From the NCBI RefSeq assembly GCF_000518785.1, contig NZ_JAEG01000010.1, positions 149,806 through 213,805 of the forward strand: DNA of 64,000 bases, given 5' to 3'. Positions 62,896-64,000 of this stretch are shown here, in pieces. Below the pieces are notes generated by a model. That model was not told the origin of the DNA. It did not search any database and was given only the letters and a program-made list of their open reading frames with translations. How positions within the stretch are numbered: position 1 is the first letter of the stretch; each line of letters opens with the position of its first letter. Origin of the DNA: Paenirhizobium selenitireducens ATCC BAA-1503 (lineage in GTDB: Bacteria; Pseudomonadota; Alphaproteobacteria; Rhizobiales; Rhizobiaceae). The translations under genes and the position numbers were made by a program.

Positions 62896-63481
62896 GTGGA
62901 GGACCGCAAGGCGGAGATATTGGTTACCGCGCTGCGGCTGGCGGACGAGCTGGGAACCGACCGGCTGACGACCAGTGCTTTTGCACAGGCCGTTGGCCTG
63001 ACGCAGCCCGGGATCTTTCGTCACTTTCCGACCAAGCAGGCCCTGTGGCAGGCGGTGGCGGTGGATATCAGCGGCCGGTTGAAGGCAGAGTGGGATGAGG
63101 CGTTTACCTCTAGCGGCACGCCGGAAGACAGGATCGGCGCTGGTTCGGGCGCAGCTAGAACTCTCATCGAAGCCGCCTTCCACCATCCTGTTTTTCGCGA
63201 GCTGCGTGTTGAGAACGATCCCCTTGCCCAGGCCTTTGTCGGATTGATGACGGCGTTTCACGGCATCCTCGCCGGCGAGCTGGCGCGCGCGAAGCCGGCA
63301 CCGTTCGCCCAGATCTCGATCCGGCGGATGGCGCCGTGCTGCTGATCTCGCTCGTCCAGGGGCTGGCGATGCGCTGGTCGCTCGGCGCGCACGGTTTTCC
63401 CTGCAGCCGGAGGGTGTGCGGTTGCTCGCCGTGCAGATGGCTTCGTTTACGGGAACGGCTACAGAAAGGAAGCAGTCATGA
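62896..63481 (+). pseudogene. TetR-family regulator, frameshifted
   Basis: The GTG at 62896 begins EILVTALRLADELGTDRLTT, then AFAQAVGLTQPGIFRHFPTK, a complete TetR helix-turn-helix. The frame ends at 63345, while the next frame continues VLLISLVQGLAMRWSLGAHG, and a third gives LQPEGVRLLAVQMASFTG to a TGA at 63479. Two frameshifts near 63315 and 63400 therefore break the ligand domain. Either it is inactive or these are sequencing errors. The final stop overlaps the next ATG (ATGA), as in an intact operon. Confidence 0.85.
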
Positions 63482-63783
63482 TGCGTGGAAAGATTCGGGC
63501 CTTGCTGGCGGCTGTGGTAATCGTTGCAGCTGTCGTATCTGCCCATGCGTATCTGACCAAGCGGTCGGTTGCCACGGTCGAGCGGAACGCCGCGGTAGGG
63601 GTCTAAGGGCTCGGCACGGTCGAGGCGCGGATCGTGTCGAAGATCGGGTTCGAGGTCGACAGCGGCGACGTCTTGACGGGTGGGCGGGCCGTGACCCACG
63701 ACGAAAAGATCTACGGCCGTTTTGATTGGCTTTTCCATCTGCGCGATGGACGGCTTGAAGACCAGGAAGGGAGCAAGACATGA
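63478..63783 (+). pseudogene. HlyD adaptor / ABC ATPase deletion remnant
   Basis: One frame runs from the ATG at 63478 to the TGA at 63781. It starts as an HlyD/RND-type adaptor (MMRGKIRALLAAVVIVAAVV, SVATVERNAAVGV), is broken by TAA at 63604, and continues GLGTVEARIVSKIGFEV. Within about 30 bases it becomes the C-terminus of an ABC exporter ATPase (AVTHDEKIYGRFDWLFHLRD). An internal deletion has removed most of the adaptor, any permease and most of the ATPase. Confidence 0.85.
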
Positions 63784-64000
63784 ACACGATTGAGCGCGGC
63801 GGCTGGGGTCTGAAGACGGCAGGTGCCATCGGCCTGGTCTTTGGCCTTTTGACAGTCTTTTCCGGAGGTACAGCGCTGTTTGGCGGCGAGGCTGCACAAG
63901 CGGCTGTCGGCAATGCCGTGCCTTTCGTGTTGTGGTTCAACTTTGCCGCGGGCTTCTTCTATGTCGTGGCCGGGCTGGGGCTGCTGCTGAACCGGAGTTG
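63780..64000 (+). CDS. Small membrane protein (C-terminus cut by window edge)
   Basis: 73 codons from the ATG at 63780, overlapping the preceding TGA. Two helices are visible (LKTAGAIGLVFGLLTVFSGG and VPFVLWFNFAAGFFYVVAGL). It follows the TetR-HlyD-ABC remnants and was probably the last gene of that operon. I do not recognise the family. Confidence 0.75.
   Translation, partial: MNTIERGGWGLKTAGAIGLVFGLLTVFSGGTALFGGEAAQAAVGNAVPFVLWFNFAAGFFYVVAGLGLLLNRS

Noticed and set aside
1..64000. CRISPR arrays, tRNA or rRNA genes, prophage modules
   Set aside because: No regularly spaced repeats, cloverleaf-like or rRNA sequence, or phage structural genes were seen on reading.

Overview
The window reads as high-GC DNA from an alphaproteobacterium, most likely Rhizobiaceae or a close relative (Shinella, Ensifer, Agrobacterium or Rhizobium type). 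This is inferred from protein style, rhizobial-type ABC importers, a SorC-regulated sugar-type locus and NnrR-type TTGCG-N4-CGCAA boxes. Most of it is accessory: catabolic operons, a nitric-oxide/iron region, partial duplications and broken genes. I saw no rRNA, tRNA, CRISPR array, origin or phage module.

Layout. (1) 1-8736, minus: an eight-gene operon with a peptide-type ABC importer, an FAD amine oxidase, an L-2-amino-thiazoline-4-carboxylate hydrolase homologue, an M20 amidohydrolase and a PLP cysteine synthase/desulfhydrase-type enzyme. Together they look like import and breakdown of cysteine-derived heterocycles. A VOC protein and an Lrp/AsnC regulator diverge from it (8957-10308). (2) 10333-10786: a chimeric scar joining a histidine-kinase fragment to an IS5-type transposase fragment. 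(3) 10857-17476: a DevBCA/MacAB-like exporter, cytochrome b561, an EF-hand protein and a divergent two-component system. (4) 17655-30078: a 5-thio/5-deoxy-pentose locus: RuBisCO-like protein, two-subunit transketolase, MtnA, MtnK, a divergent ribose-type ABC importer, an aldolase/dehydrogenase fusion and a SorC regulator. Matching operator-like repeats tie the parts together.

(5) 30168-43000: an ArdC-like remnant, an NsrR-type regulator, a MOSC protein, a cytochrome P450, a DUF6455-like protein, cobT with a cobalamin riboswitch, a broken Crp/Fnr gene, an Ric/YtfE di-iron repair protein, and an imelysin - membrane haem-type protein - pentahaem cytochrome - FTR1 operon. (6) 43243-52490: two chemoreceptors and a PAS-GGDEF-EAL protein, two of which share a related sensor domain. 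(7) 52760-53811: a decayed cobT and riboswitch beside an intact Crp/Fnr regulator, a mirror of the copy at 33.6-35.8 kb in which cobT is intact and the regulator is broken. (8) 54280-62350: two tandem NnrS-family proteins fused in an operon with an ABC importer, then a hemerythrin-like protein and a TonB-dependent receptor. (9) 62896-64000: a frameshifted TetR gene, an HlyD/ABC deletion pseudogene and the start of a small membrane protein.

Nine TTG-N8-CAA boxes lie upstream of genes in regions 5-8. Two, upstream of ric and of the imelysin operon, are perfect TTGCG-N4-CGCAA palindromes. I infer a local NnrR/Dnr-type regulon combining NO repair, P450, iron handling, NnrS proteins and chemotaxis. 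The most novel-looking system is the RuBisCO-like/transketolase locus, which encodes two alternative routes from the same sugar-phosphate node.
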